NCBI GenBank assembly: GCA_963790415.1
Contig: CAWBOK010000005.1
Location: 1 to 64,000, forward strand
DNA length: 64,000 nucleotides
From: JAJZQZ01 sp963790415
Lineage (GTDB): Bacteria > Actinomycetota > Thermoleophilia > RBG-16-64-13
Direction: 5' to 3'
The position numbers were made by a program, and so were the translations under genes. Of the stretch, positions 23,313-31,629 are shown one piece after another. Numbering within the stretch: position 1 is the stretch's first letter; every line of letters starts with the position of its first letter. The notes under the pieces were generated by a model. That model had not been told where the DNA came from and searched no databases. It saw only the letters and a program-made list of their open reading frames with translations.

Positions 23313-24767
23313 CTATCCGAGCGCGCCGAACAAGAGCCGGGGCACGATCCCAAGAAGGAGCGTCAGCCCCAGCGACAGGCCGATGGCCACACGCAGCGCC
23401 CAGCCGACGCCCGGCGCGGGCGCCGGCGGTGAGACATCGCCCGGCCCGGCGGTCCCATCCGACACCGGCGTGGCCGCGCCGGACGCCACCTCCACCGGCG
23501 CCTCGAAGTACATCTTTCGGATCACGTTGCCGTAGTAGCCGAACGACACCGCGCTGTTCAACACGCCGATCACCGCCAGCCAGGCCCAGCCGACCTCCAC
23601 CGCGCCCAAGAAGACAGAGAACTTGCCCCAGAAGCCGGCGAACAGAGGAATGCCGACCAACGACAGCAGGCACGCGGTCAGCACGGCCGCCGGCACGGGT
23701 CGGGTCCGCCCCATCCCCCCAAGCTCGGAGATCCGGTCGCTTATCCCCTGCCGGTTCAACGCCGCCACCACCAGGAAGGCGCCCACCGCCCCGGCTCCGT
23801 AGGCGCCGAAGTACACCACCGCACCCTCCATGCCCTGCACGGAGCCCGCCGCCACCCCCACCAGGGCATAGCCCGCGTGGGCGATGGCCGAGTAGGCCAG
23901 CATCCGCTTCAGCCGTTCCTGCCGAAGGGCAGCCAGGTTCCCGTATACCATGGTCAGCACCGCCACCACGGCCACGGCTACTCCCCACACCCCCTCCAGC
24001 CCCGCCAGGCCCTGCAGGATCCGCGCCAGCGCCGCCACCGCCGCCACCTTCGGGCCCACCGCCAGGAACGCCGCCACCTCCGGGTACGAGACGTCGAAGG
24101 CATCGGGCAACCATTGGTGGAAGGGGAAGGCCGCCAGCTTGAACCCGAAGCCCGCCAGTAGGAAGCCCAGGCCCGCGTACAGAAGAGGGGAACCCACCAC
24201 CTTCTCCGGCAGGGGGATGGCCACACTGCCCGTCATGCCGTACACCAACGAGATGCCGTAGAACAGCACGGCGGAGGCGAATACACTCAGAATGAAGTAC
24301 TTGAGAGCCGCTTCGAAGCCACGCCTATCCTCGGTGCGGAAGGCAACCAAAGCGAACGTGGGGATGATCGCCAGTTCGATCGCCAGGAACACGACCACCA
24401 ACGTCCCCGCCGAAACCAGCACCGACGAGCCCAAGAGCGAGAGGCTCAGAAGAAGGAAGAAGTCGCCCGCGTCGTCACCCGCACCTACTCCATCGAGTGC
24501 GGCCAAGGTCACAGCCAGGCCGAGCGTCAAGAGCACCAGGTCGGCGAACACCGACACCCGGTCGATCACGATGGCTCCGTGCCAGAAATACACGGGCGCC
24601 TGTCCGACAAGGGCGATGTCGAAGCCCAGGCCCACCAGGAACAGACCCGCTCCCGCCAGGACGCCCATGCGCCGCGCCCGGCCGGCAGGCAGCGAATCGA
24701 TCAGCAGGCCCAGGATCACGGCCAAGGCGATGGTCGCCTTCGGAAGGAGCAGTGCGTAACCTGTCAC
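23313..24767 (-). CDS. nuoN: NADH-quinone oxidoreductase subunit N (antiporter-like)
   Basis: A 484-residue, very hydrophobic complex I membrane subunit with about 13-14 helices. Diagnostic segments are FLAIELAIIPTFALVAF, EAALKYFILSVFASAVLFYG with the key Glu and Lys, GFGFKLAAFPFHQWLPDAFD and ERLKRMLAYSAIAHAGYALV. The wording LKYF-x-LS-x-x-ASA and YG-x-TG identifies NuoN over NuoM. It overlaps nuoL by four bases (ATGA). NuoM, which normally lies between L and N, is absent. It is the last nuo gene of this operon and is closely followed by capA. Confidence 0.95.
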   Translation of the reverse strand: MTGYALLLPKATIALAVILGLLIDSLPAGRARRMGVLAGAGLFLVGLGFDIALVGQAPVYFWHGAIVIDRVSVFADLVLLTLGLAVTLAALDGVGAGDDAGDFFLLLSLSLLGSSVLVSAGTLVVVFLAIELAIIPTFALVAFRTEDRRGFEAALKYFILSVFASAVLFYGISLVYGMTGSVAIPLPEKVVGSPLLYAGLGFLLAGFGFKLAAFPFHQWLPDAFDVSYPEVAAFLAVGPKVAAVAALARILQGLAGLEGVWGVAVAVVAVLTMVYGNLAALRQERLKRMLAYSAIAHAGYALVGVAAGSVQGMEGAVVYFGAYGAGAVGAFLVVAALNRQGISDRISELGGMGRTRPVPAAVLTACLLSLVGIPLFAGFWGKFSVFLGAVEVGWAWLAVIGVLNSAVSFGYYGNVIRKMYFEAPVEVASGAATPVSDGTAGPGDVSPPAPAPGVGWALRVAIGLSLGLTLLLGIVPRLLFGALG

Positions 24768-26794
24768 CGAAGCGCCTCGATCACGAGGGCGGCCACGACG
24801 AAGACACCCACGGTCACCGCGGCCACGTAGTCACGCACCTGGCCGGTCTGGAGCCGCCGCACGCCACCCCCCGCTCCCGTGACCACCCAGGCGACCCCGT
24901 TCACGATGCCGTCGATGAGGCCGGCGTCGACCACCCGGGCCAGGAAACGCGCCACCCCCACGAAGGGAGCCACGAGAAAGCGCGTATACAGTGCGTCCAC
25001 GTAGTAGGCGTGGTCGACCAAGCGGTACGTCCACCCAAGAGAATCCTCCAGACGGGCGTCGAAGGCGGGTCGGCCGGGCCGCACCCGGTCCGGCCTCTCG
25101 GCGACTGTCTCCGCGGCCGCGCCGGCCCGCGCGGGCCGGCGCGCGTAGGCCAACCAGGCCAGCACGATGCCCGCCAGGCCCAACGTCACCGCGACCACGG
25201 TCACCCACCACGGTCCTGCGACAGGAGCCTGTCCCGCCTCCAGCCCAAGCGACTTCTGCAGCGGGTAACCCAGGAACCCGGCGCCCCAGAACCCCACCCC
25301 CAGGGCGGCCAGCGCCAGGACCACCAGGGGAAGCCACATTACCGGTCCCGACTCGCGCACCGGGGCCCCGGCCGCGACGTCGCCCTCGGCCTCGACCTCA
25401 GGCCCCAGGAAGACCACGAAGAACAGCCGGAAGATGTAGAAGGCGGTGAAGAAGGTGGCCACCAGGAGCATGCCCAAGAAGACCGGATGCCCTCCGGCCA
25501 GGGCTCCCAGGATCTCTTCCTTGCTCCAGAAACCGGCGAAGGGAGGTATGCCCGCCAGCGCGAGAGCGCCGGCGGCGAAGGTCACCGCGGTGATGGGCAT
25601 GCGCCGGCCGAGGCCGCCGAGCTCGTCCACCACCTGCCGGCCGGTGGCGTGGATCACGCTGCCGGCGGCCAAGAAGAGCAGGGCTTTGAACCAGGCGTGG
25701 GTGTAGAGGTGGAACATCGCCGCCGCGGGCACGCCGGCGCCGAGCGCGGTCACCATGAACCCCAGCTGGCTGATGGTGGAGTAGGCCAGCACCTTCTTGA
25801 TGTCCCGCTGGGTCAGACCCACCGTAGCCGCCGTCAGTGCGGTCAGCGCCCCGATCCAGCCCACCACCGCCAACGCTCCCGGCGCCGCCACGAAGATCGG
25901 GTAGGTGCGCGCCACCAGGTAGACGCCGGCCGCCACCATGGTGGCGGCGTGGATGAGGGCCGACACCGGCGTGGGACCTTCCATCGCGTCGGGCAGCCAC
26001 ACGTGCAGCGGGAGCTGCGCCGACTTGCCCACCGCTCCCATGAAGATCAGCAAGGGCACCGCCACCCGCCAGGCCCCGGGCAGACCGGGCTCGGTCGCGT
26101 GGGCGAACACGGTCTGGAAGTCGAGGCTCCCGGTGAGCCGGACCACTGCGAAGATGCCCAGCAGCAGCCCGACGTCGCCGATGCGGGTGGTGAGGAAGGC
26201 TTTCTTGCCCGCGGCCGCCGCGGCGGGGCGCTCGAAGTAGTGGGAGATGAGCAGATACGAACTGGCCCCCACCAACTCCCAGGCCATGTAGAGCACGAAG
26301 AAGTCGTCGGCCAACACCAGCAGCAGCATGGCGGCGCTGAACAGGGAGAGCTCGGCGAAGTAGAGCACCACGTCGCGGTCGCCGTGCATGTAGCCCACCG
26401 AGAACAGGTGCACTAGGACGCTCACGCCGGTCACGACGATCACCATCAGGCCCTGCAGGCCGTCCATCCGCAGGCTGAAAGGCACCTCCAGGGATCCGAC
26501 TCGGAACCACGTGGCCGAAAGCGCCACCTCGGTGCCGCCGCGGAAGGCCACCAGGGCCACGACACCGAGCACCAAGGCCGCCGCGACCCCGGCCACCGAC
26601 AGCCACCCGGCTGCGACACGCAGCGCCACGGCCCGCTGATCGACGACCGCGCCCGGCGAAGCCGCGGCGCCGGCGGCGGCCACCCCGCGCGCGCCCGGCG
26701 CACCGGTCAGGCGCAGGTAGGCCCCACCCAACAACAACACCGCGAAGACCGCCAATGGAACCAGGGGGATCGCGAGTAGCAGCTCGCCCACCAC
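24764..26794 (-). CDS. nuoL: NADH-quinone oxidoreductase subunit L (antiporter-like, with lateral helix)
   Basis: A 676-residue complex I subunit, the distal antiporter-like protein. Motifs are YMHGDRDVVLYFAELSLFSA, FFVLYMAWELVGASSYLLI with the functional Glu, KSAQLPLHVWLPDAMEGPTP, VSALIHAATMVAAGVYLVAR and RDIKKVLAYSTISQLGFMV. A C-terminal extension carries the amphipathic lateral helix and last transmembrane segment. Start GTG 26794 overlaps the nuoK stop by one base (TAGTG). It couples quinone reduction to ion translocation. Confidence 0.96.
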   Translation of the reverse strand: MVGELLLAIPLVPLAVFAVLLLGGAYLRLTGAPGARGVAAAGAAASPGAVVDQRAVALRVAAGWLSVAGVAAALVLGVVALVAFRGGTEVALSATWFRVGSLEVPFSLRMDGLQGLMVIVVTGVSVLVHLFSVGYMHGDRDVVLYFAELSLFSAAMLLLVLADDFFVLYMAWELVGASSYLLISHYFERPAAAAAGKKAFLTTRIGDVGLLLGIFAVVRLTGSLDFQTVFAHATEPGLPGAWRVAVPLLIFMGAVGKSAQLPLHVWLPDAMEGPTPVSALIHAATMVAAGVYLVARTYPIFVAAPGALAVVGWIGALTALTAATVGLTQRDIKKVLAYSTISQLGFMVTALGAGVPAAAMFHLYTHAWFKALLFLAAGSVIHATGRQVVDELGGLGRRMPITAVTFAAGALALAGIPPFAGFWSKEEILGALAGGHPVFLGMLLVATFFTAFYIFRLFFVVFLGPEVEAEGDVAAGAPVRESGPVMWLPLVVLALAALGVGFWGAGFLGYPLQKSLGLEAGQAPVAGPWWVTVVAVTLGLAGIVLAWLAYARRPARAGAAAETVAERPDRVRPGRPAFDARLEDSLGWTYRLVDHAYYVDALYTRFLVAPFVGVARFLARVVDAGLIDGIVNGVAWVVTGAGGGVRRLQTGQVRDYVAAVTVGVFVVAALVIEALR

Positions 26795-27093
26795 TACCCC
26801 TTGAGGAGGTCGGCGCGATCCACGTCGGTGGACCCGTATCGCCGGTAGATGGTCAGGATCAGCGCAAGCCCCACCGCCGCCTCCGACGCGGCGATGCCGA
26901 TGCCGAAGATGGCCAGCACCTGCCCGGTCATCAACTCAGGGTGGTGGAGCCGGGAGAAGGCCACCATGTTGAGGTTGGCGGCGTTCATCATGATCTCCAC
27001 CGACACCAACATGGTGATCGCGTTCCGCCGGGTGAGCACGCCGAACACGCCGATGGCGAAGAGGATCCCCGAGAGGATCAAGACCGGGGTCAT
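26794..27093 (-). CDS. nuoK: NADH-quinone oxidoreductase subunit K
   Basis: A 99-residue subunit with three transmembrane helices, the normal length. It contains LTRRNAITMLVSVEIMMNAA (the conserved Glu of helix 2), NLNMVAFSRLH, then IGIAASEAAVGLALILTIYR with the second conserved Glu. It lies between nuoJ and nuoL on the minus strand, in standard order. It forms part of the proton path in the membrane arm. Confidence 0.96.
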   Translation of the reverse strand: MTPVLILSGILFAIGVFGVLTRRNAITMLVSVEIMMNAANLNMVAFSRLHHPELMTGQVLAIFGIGIAASEAAVGLALILTIYRRYGSTDVDRADLLKG

Positions 27094-27103
27094 GGCGCGC
27101 CCG

Positions 27104-27595
27104 TCACAGCCGCTCGCTCCGCACCAGGGCCAGAGCCGCCACCACGGCCGCCAGCAGGATGACCCCCAGGAACTCGAAGGCGAAGAGTTGCTCGCCCAGC
27201 AGCGCGCGGCCCAAATAGGGCACGCTCGAAGGCAGGCGGCCGGGCACGGCGGGGAACTTCGCCCCTACCGTCGCCCACACCAACATGCCACCCAGCGCGT
27301 AGGCCAGCAGAGAGCCGAATCCGCGGCGATCGGATCCCGCCAGGGGCTGCCGCTCACCCGATGTGGAGAGCATGAGGGCGAAGAGCATGAGCACCACGAT
27401 GCCGCCCACGTAGACGAAGATCTGCACCACGGCGACGAAGTCCGCCGCCAGCAGATAGAACTCGCCGGCTACAGCCGTGAGGAACGCTCCCAGAGCCACG
27501 ATGCTGCGCAACAGGTAGCGGGTCAGCACGCCGTAGAGTGCGCATACCGCGGCGATCACCCCGAACACCACGAAGAGCACGTCGGAGGCGGTCAT
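27104..27595 (-). CDS. nuoJ: NADH-quinone oxidoreductase subunit J
   Basis: A 163-residue subunit with five predicted helices: TASDVLFVVFGVIAAVCALY, SIVALGAFLTAVAGEFYLLA, VVQIFVYVGGIVVLMLFALM (the conserved V-Y-x-G-x-I-x-V-LM-x-F motif) and LLGEQLFAFEFLGVILLAAV. It follows nuoH by a 49-base gap; nuoI, which usually sits here between H and J, is missing from this operon. ATG 27595 starts the gene. Confidence 0.95.
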   Translation of the reverse strand: MTASDVLFVVFGVIAAVCALYGVLTRYLLRSIVALGAFLTAVAGEFYLLAADFVAVVQIFVYVGGIVVLMLFALMLSTSGERQPLAGSDRRGFGSLLAYALGGMLVWATVGAKFPAVPGRLPSSVPYLGRALLGEQLFAFEFLGVILLAAVVAALALVRSERL

Positions 27596-27644
27596 CGCAG
27601 AGCCGCCAGCGTCGTCCGTTCGGCGTCATGGCCGGGCCACCTCG

Positions 27645-28610
27645 TCATCGCCCCACCGCCATCATCACCAGGGCCGCCAGCACCAGATTGACCAGGGATG
27701 CCGGCAGAAAGACCTTCCAGGCCAGCCGCATCAGTTGATCGGCGCGGAAGCGCGGAAGCGTCCAGCGCACCCACATGAACACGAAGACCACCACCAGACT
27801 CTTTCCCACGAACCACACCACCGCGGGCAGCACCGGTCCGTTCCCGCCCCCCAGAAAGAGCAGAGTGGCGAAGGCCGCCGCGGCGTAAAGCGCTCCGTAC
27901 TCGGCCATGAAGAAGAGCGACCAGCGGAATCCCGAGTACTCAGTATGGTAACCCGCCACGAGTTCCGACTCCGCCTCGGGGATGTCGAACGGCACCCGAT
28001 TGACCTCTGCCATCGTCGTGATCATGTAGATGACGAAACTCACCGGCAGCAGCAGGATGTACGGCACCGTGCGCTGGGCCTCCAACAGATCGACGGTGTT
28101 CAGACTGCCCGCGAGCATCACCACCGTGACCACCGCCAGCGTGCGCGGGATCTCGTAGCTGATGAACTGAGCCGACGATCGCAATCCGCCCAAGAATGAA
28201 TAGTTGTCGTACGACGCCCAACCGGCCAGAAGAAGTCCCACCACCGTCATGCCGGGGACGGCAAGGAAATACACGATGCCCACGTCGAGGTCGCGCATCA
28301 CGAGAGGCGCCCCGAAGGGAATGACCACGAACGACAGCACTGCCGGTACCGCCGTCAGCATGGGGCCGAGGCGAAACGCGACCGGGTCGGCGTACTCGGG
28401 ACGCACGTCTTCCTTTACCAGCAGCTTGACGATATCCGCGACGGTCTGCAATAGCCCATACGGGCCCGTGCGCGTGGGCCCGACGCGCATCTGGATGCGG
28501 GCCGATACCTTCCGCTCTACGAGCACGAACACCGTGGTGATCGCCCCCACGAGGGTGAAGGCCACCACCCCGAGACCGAAACCCTCCCCCAGGGTCAGCA
28601 GGGTGCTCAT
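27645..28610 (-). CDS. nuoH: NADH-quinone oxidoreductase subunit H
   Basis: A 321-residue subunit with eight helices that forms most of the quinone chamber. Clear motifs are VFVLVERKVSARIQMRVGPT, GPYGLLQTVADIVKLLVKED (the E-R-K-x-x-A-R-x-Q-x-R-x-GP and L-Q-x-x-AD-x-x-K signatures), ITTMAEVNRVPFDIPEAESE and LVAGYHTEYSGFRWSLFFMA. Start ATG 28610 overlaps the nuoA stop by four bases. Here it directly follows nuoA, an unusual order because the peripheral-arm genes lie on the divergent operon. Confidence 0.97.
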   Translation of the reverse strand: MSTLLTLGEGFGLGVVAFTLVGAITTVFVLVERKVSARIQMRVGPTRTGPYGLLQTVADIVKLLVKEDVRPEYADPVAFRLGPMLTAVPAVLSFVVIPFGAPLVMRDLDVGIVYFLAVPGMTVVGLLLAGWASYDNYSFLGGLRSSAQFISYEIPRTLAVVTVVMLAGSLNTVDLLEAQRTVPYILLLPVSFVIYMITTMAEVNRVPFDIPEAESELVAGYHTEYSGFRWSLFFMAEYGALYAAAAFATLLFLGGGNGPVLPAVVWFVGKSLVVVFVFMWVRWTLPRFRADQLMRLAWKVFLPASLVNLVLAALVMMAVGR

Positions 28611-28975
28611 CGCCAGACCAGCACGCCTTTGCGCCAGGCATAGAAGAGCCCGCCGGCCACCAACAACACGAACCCGCCCACCTCAGCCAGGGCCGGCCAG
28701 CCGACGTCCCGCAGCACGGGGGCGATCGCGAAGAGGAGCAGAGCCTCCACATCGAACACGATGAAGATCAATGCGAAGGTGTAGTAGGCCATGTGGAACG
28801 GCCTGCGCGGGGCCGAGGCCTGCGGCATGCCCGACTCGTACGCCTGGGACTTCACGCCGCCTGGGTGAGAAGGCCGGATCCACCGAAAAGCGAGAAGCGC
28901 CACCAAAGGGAGCAGCACCACGGCGAGGGCGAACCCGACCAGAAAGACGACATCCGACTGGTACGGCTCGTTCAA
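28607..28975 (-). CDS. nuoA: NADH-quinone oxidoreductase subunit A
   Basis: A 122-residue subunit with three helices. It contains the conserved loop SQAYESGMPQ (the x-YE-SG/CG motif of NuoA), then FHMAYYTFALIFIVFDVEAL and a final helix. The apparent start is TTG 28975, with a GGGAG ribosome site about seven bases upstream. It is the first gene of the minus-strand nuo operon and is divergent from nuoB. Confidence 0.94.
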   Translation of the reverse strand: MNEPYQSDVVFLVGFALAVVLLPLVALLAFRWIRPSHPGGVKSQAYESGMPQASAPRRPFHMAYYTFALIFIVFDVEALLLFAIAPVLRDVGWPALAEVGGFVLLVAGGLFYAWRKGVLVWR

Positions 28976-29036
28976 CCTAGCACTCCCTGGTCACGTCTCC
29001 ACCACCGCTCCTGGACCGACGATCGCCGCCGATGGC

Positions 29037-29065
29037 TTGCGTACCCCGGGATACGGCGGCATAAT
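29037..29065 (+). promoter_or_regulatory. Candidate promoter for nuoB operon
   Basis: TTGCGT (29037-29042) and CATAAT (29060-29065) are spaced by exactly 17 bases in the divergent region between nuoA and nuoB. Transcription would start near 29072, leaving a leader of about 90-130 bases. This is a sequence match only. Confidence 0.45.
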
Positions 29066-29203
29066 CAGTCAGGCCGAACGGCACTGAGAAGCCGGTGCCC
29101 CGCCACATCGGGGGCCCCTAAGAACTCTACCAGGGTTTGCCGGCCCGCGCGAACGAGGAGGTGCGTCATCCCCGATCCCCAGCGACCCGCCGGCCACGGC
29201 CCC

Positions 29204-29728
29204 ATGGTACCCCTTTCGCGCCCGGCAACCGTACCCTACGGACCCTTGCTGACCGGACCGGGTTTCGCCACGCACTCCGTGCAGCAGGTGATCGAATGGG
29301 CACGAAGTCACTCGTTGTGGCAGATGATGTTCGGGCTGGCCTGCTGCGCCATAGAGATGATGGCCGCTAACGCCTCCCTCTACGACCTCGACCGGTTCGG
29401 CGTGATGCCTCGGGGGTCGCCCCGCCAGTCCGATCTACTCATCGTTTCGGGCACGGTCACGTACAAGGTGGCGGGCATGGTCGAACGGGTCTACCAGCAG
29501 ATGGCCGAACCCCGCTGGGTCATCGCGATGGGCGACTGCGCCACCGCCGGGTCGCTCTACTACCACGACGCATACAGCGTGGTGAAGGGAGTCGACCAGA
29601 TCGTGCCCGTGGATGTGTATGTGTCGGGGTGCCCTCCCCGGCCGGAGGCCCTCATCGACGGCATCCTGGAACTGGAGCGCATCATCCGGGGGGAAGCGCC
29701 CCGGCCGGTAGAGGAGGGCGGCAGGTGA
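29204..29728 (+). CDS. nuoB: NADH-quinone oxidoreductase subunit B
   Basis: A subunit of 174 residues or slightly more that carries the terminal 4Fe-4S cluster N2. Ligands are visible in FGLACCAIEMMA (two adjacent Cys), WVIAMGDCATAGS and VYVSGCPPRPEALIDGILEL. ATG 29204 is the first in-frame ATG but has no ribosome site. A strong GAGGAG followed by GTG at 29161 lies one frame away and leads into an in-frame stretch VIPDPQRPAGHGPM, so the true start may be 29161 with one base wrong. It starts the plus-strand peripheral-arm operon. Confidence 0.94.
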   Translation: MVPLSRPATVPYGPLLTGPGFATHSVQQVIEWARSHSLWQMMFGLACCAIEMMAANASLYDLDRFGVMPRGSPRQSDLLIVSGTVTYKVAGMVERVYQQMAEPRWVIAMGDCATAGSLYYHDAYSVVKGVDQIVPVDVYVSGCPPRPEALIDGILELERIIRGEAPRPVEEGGR

Positions 29729-30258
29729 GCCCCCGGCGCGAATCGAGACCAGGCACGGGCCCGGGCCCGCCGCCGGATGCGCCAGCCTCGCCCGACGGGC
29801 GGGCGGACGTGATGACGCTACTCGGCGCCGCCATCGGCGCCGGCCTGATCGAGCAGCGGACCGAGACCGACGGGACGCTCTACGCTCGGGTCGCAGCCGC
29901 CGCGTGGCGCGCCGCGGCCGAGTTCCTGGCCGGCAACGGCCTCGCGCGCCTGGAGTTCCTCACCTGCGTCGATTGGGACGTTCACTTCACGCTGACGTTG
30001 CAGACCTACGAGATGGAGTCTCGCACCGTGATGCGCCTGGTGGCCGACATCCCGCGCGACGGCGTCGAGGTGCCCACCGTCAGCGACCTCTGGCCCACAG
30101 CCGGTTGGGAAGAGCGGGAGACCTACGACCAGTTCGGCGTGGTATTCGCCGGACACCCCGACCTGCGTCGCATCTTGAACCCCGAGGGTTGGGAAGGCCA
30201 CCCGCTTCGCCGGGATTATGTGGACCACGTCGACATCACCCGACCCCAGTACTTCTGA
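29725..30258 (+). CDS. nuoC: NADH-quinone oxidoreductase subunit C
   Basis: A 177-residue peripheral subunit. It has a Pro/Arg-rich N-terminus, then RLEFLTCVDWDVHFTLTLQ, LVADIPRDGVEVPTVSDLWP and the hallmark WEERETYDQFGVVFAGHPD followed by LRRILNPEGWEGHPLRRDY. Start GTG 29725 overlaps the nuoB stop by four bases. NuoC pairs with NuoD and helps form the quinone-reducing module. Confidence 0.95.
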   Translation: MSPRRESRPGTGPGPPPDAPASPDGRADVMTLLGAAIGAGLIEQRTETDGTLYARVAAAAWRAAAEFLAGNGLARLEFLTCVDWDVHFTLTLQTYEMESRTVMRLVADIPRDGVEVPTVSDLWPTAGWEERETYDQFGVVFAGHPDLRRILNPEGWEGHPLRRDYVDHVDITRPQYF

Positions 30259-30259
30259 C

Positions 30260-31543
30260 ATGCCTGTCGACCGAGATGTCGCACCGCCCGCCCCGCCGTC
30301 GCCCGCCGCACTGTCCGCGGCGCCTGCGGCCACCGCGGACACGCCTCCGGCGCTCGGCGAAGCCACCGCCCCCCTGGCGGCGGAGCCCGCGACCGCCCCC
30401 GAGCGCCTCGTACCCGAGGAAGGCCTGGACCAACTGCCCGAGGACGTGCAGGACTTCCTCATCAACGTGGGGCCGCACCACCCCGGCACCCACGGCGTCC
30501 TCCGTCTGGTCACCCGCCTCGACGGCGAGAAGGTGGTGGGGCTCGACGTCCGCATCGGCTACATGCACCGCTCCTTGGAGAAGATCGCGGAGAACCGGAG
30601 CTATCACCAGATCATCGCCTTCACCGACCGCACGGCCGACTACCTGGCCGCCATGCACAACGACTGGGTGTACTGCCTGGCCGCGGAGCGACTCCTGGGC
30701 ATCGAAGTTCCCGAACGGGCCGAGTATCTACGGGTGATCACGGGCGAGATCAACCGCATGACCAGCCACCTGCTCTCCATCGGCGCCCTGGGACTGGATA
30801 GCGGCGCGACCACCTACTTCCTCTGGTGTTTCGCCGCCCGGGAGCGCCTGGTGCACCTCTTCGAGGAGCTGTGCGGGGCGCGGCTCACCTACGTCTTCCA
30901 TCGGCTGGGCGGAGTGGGCTACGACGTGCCCCCGGGCTGGGTCGAGCGGGCGCACGAAGCCGTCCACGGCGTGATCGAAGAGCTGCCCCGGTTCCGCACC
31001 CTCTTCCACGACAACTACATCTGGCACCTGCGCTCCAAGGGCATCAGCGCTCTCAGTCAGGCCGAAGCCCTCCGTCTGGGCGCTCAGGGACCTGTTCTCC
31101 GGTCGGCCGGGGTGAAGTGGGACCTGCGCCGCGACATGCCCTACTCCATCTACGACCGCTTCGACTTCGACATCCCCGTGGGAACGACCGGCGACGTATA
31201 CGACCGCACGGAGGTACGCTTCCACGAGCTCATCGAGAGCGCCAAGATCGCCCGCCAGGCTCTCAACGACCTGCCACCGGGACCGGTCATCGCCCCGCGG
31301 GTGCCACGCCTCCCGGCGCCTCCCGCCCGAGCCGAAGCCTACGCACGGCTGGAATCACCCCGGGGAGAGATCGGCTGCTATCTCGTCAGCGACGGATCGA
31401 TCAAACCCCGGCGGATGAAGTGGCGGGGCGCCTCGTTCCACAACCTGGCGATCCTGCCGCAGCTCGCCGTCGGTTACACCCTCTCCGACCTGATCAACAT
31501 CGTGGGCACCCTCGACCCGGTGATGGGAGACGTCGACCGATGA
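30260..31543 (+). CDS. nuoD: NADH-quinone oxidoreductase subunit D
   Basis: A 427-residue subunit that lines the quinone site. After an Ala/Pro-rich N-terminal extension of about 45 residues it shows INVGPHHPGTHGVLRLV (conserved His), GYMHRSLEKIAENRSY, EINRMTSHLLSIGA, FEELCGARLTYVFHRLGGVG, PRGEIGCYLVSDGSIKPRRM and the end TLDPVMGDVDR. ATG 30260 overlaps nothing; the nuoC stop ends two bases before it. The stop overlaps a 29-codon frame that leads into the next gene. Confidence 0.96.
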   Translation: MPVDRDVAPPAPPSPAALSAAPAATADTPPALGEATAPLAAEPATAPERLVPEEGLDQLPEDVQDFLINVGPHHPGTHGVLRLVTRLDGEKVVGLDVRIGYMHRSLEKIAENRSYHQIIAFTDRTADYLAAMHNDWVYCLAAERLLGIEVPERAEYLRVITGEINRMTSHLLSIGALGLDSGATTYFLWCFAARERLVHLFEELCGARLTYVFHRLGGVGYDVPPGWVERAHEAVHGVIEELPRFRTLFHDNYIWHLRSKGISALSQAEALRLGAQGPVLRSAGVKWDLRRDMPYSIYDRFDFDIPVGTTGDVYDRTEVRFHELIESAKIARQALNDLPPGPVIAPRVPRLPAPPARAEAYARLESPRGEIGCYLVSDGSIKPRRMKWRGASFHNLAILPQLAVGYTLSDLINIVGTLDPVMGDVDR

Positions 31544-31629
31544 CGACCACGGCGACATCGCCGCGGGCCGAGGCCGAAACGCGGGCCGGGGCGCCGCCGC
31601 GACCGGGGCGCCGGGAGGCACGCCCGTGA
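31540..31629 (+). CDS. 29-codon coupled mini-ORF between nuoD and the GltD-like gene
   Basis: ATG 31540 overlaps the nuoD stop (ATGA) and the stop TGA (31627-31629) overlaps the GTG of the next gene (GTGA). The encoded peptide begins MTTTATSPRAEAETRAGAPP and is otherwise Arg/Pro-rich. It may be a coupling device for ribosomes or the remains of a lost nuo gene, since nuoE-F-G normally follow nuoD. Coding is uncertain. Confidence 0.35.
   Translation: MTTTATSPRAEAETRAGAPPRPGRREARP

Noticed and set aside
22513..24114. A 533-codon minus-strand frame across capA and nuoN
   Set aside because: Only the part from 23295 downward is CapA; the upstream part is nuoN read in the wrong frame.
23313..24767. 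Assigning this gene as nuoM
   Set aside because: The motifs around the key Glu and Lys (LKYF-x-LS-x-x-ASA, YG-x-TG) are those of NuoN, and its terminal position after nuoL fits nuoN.
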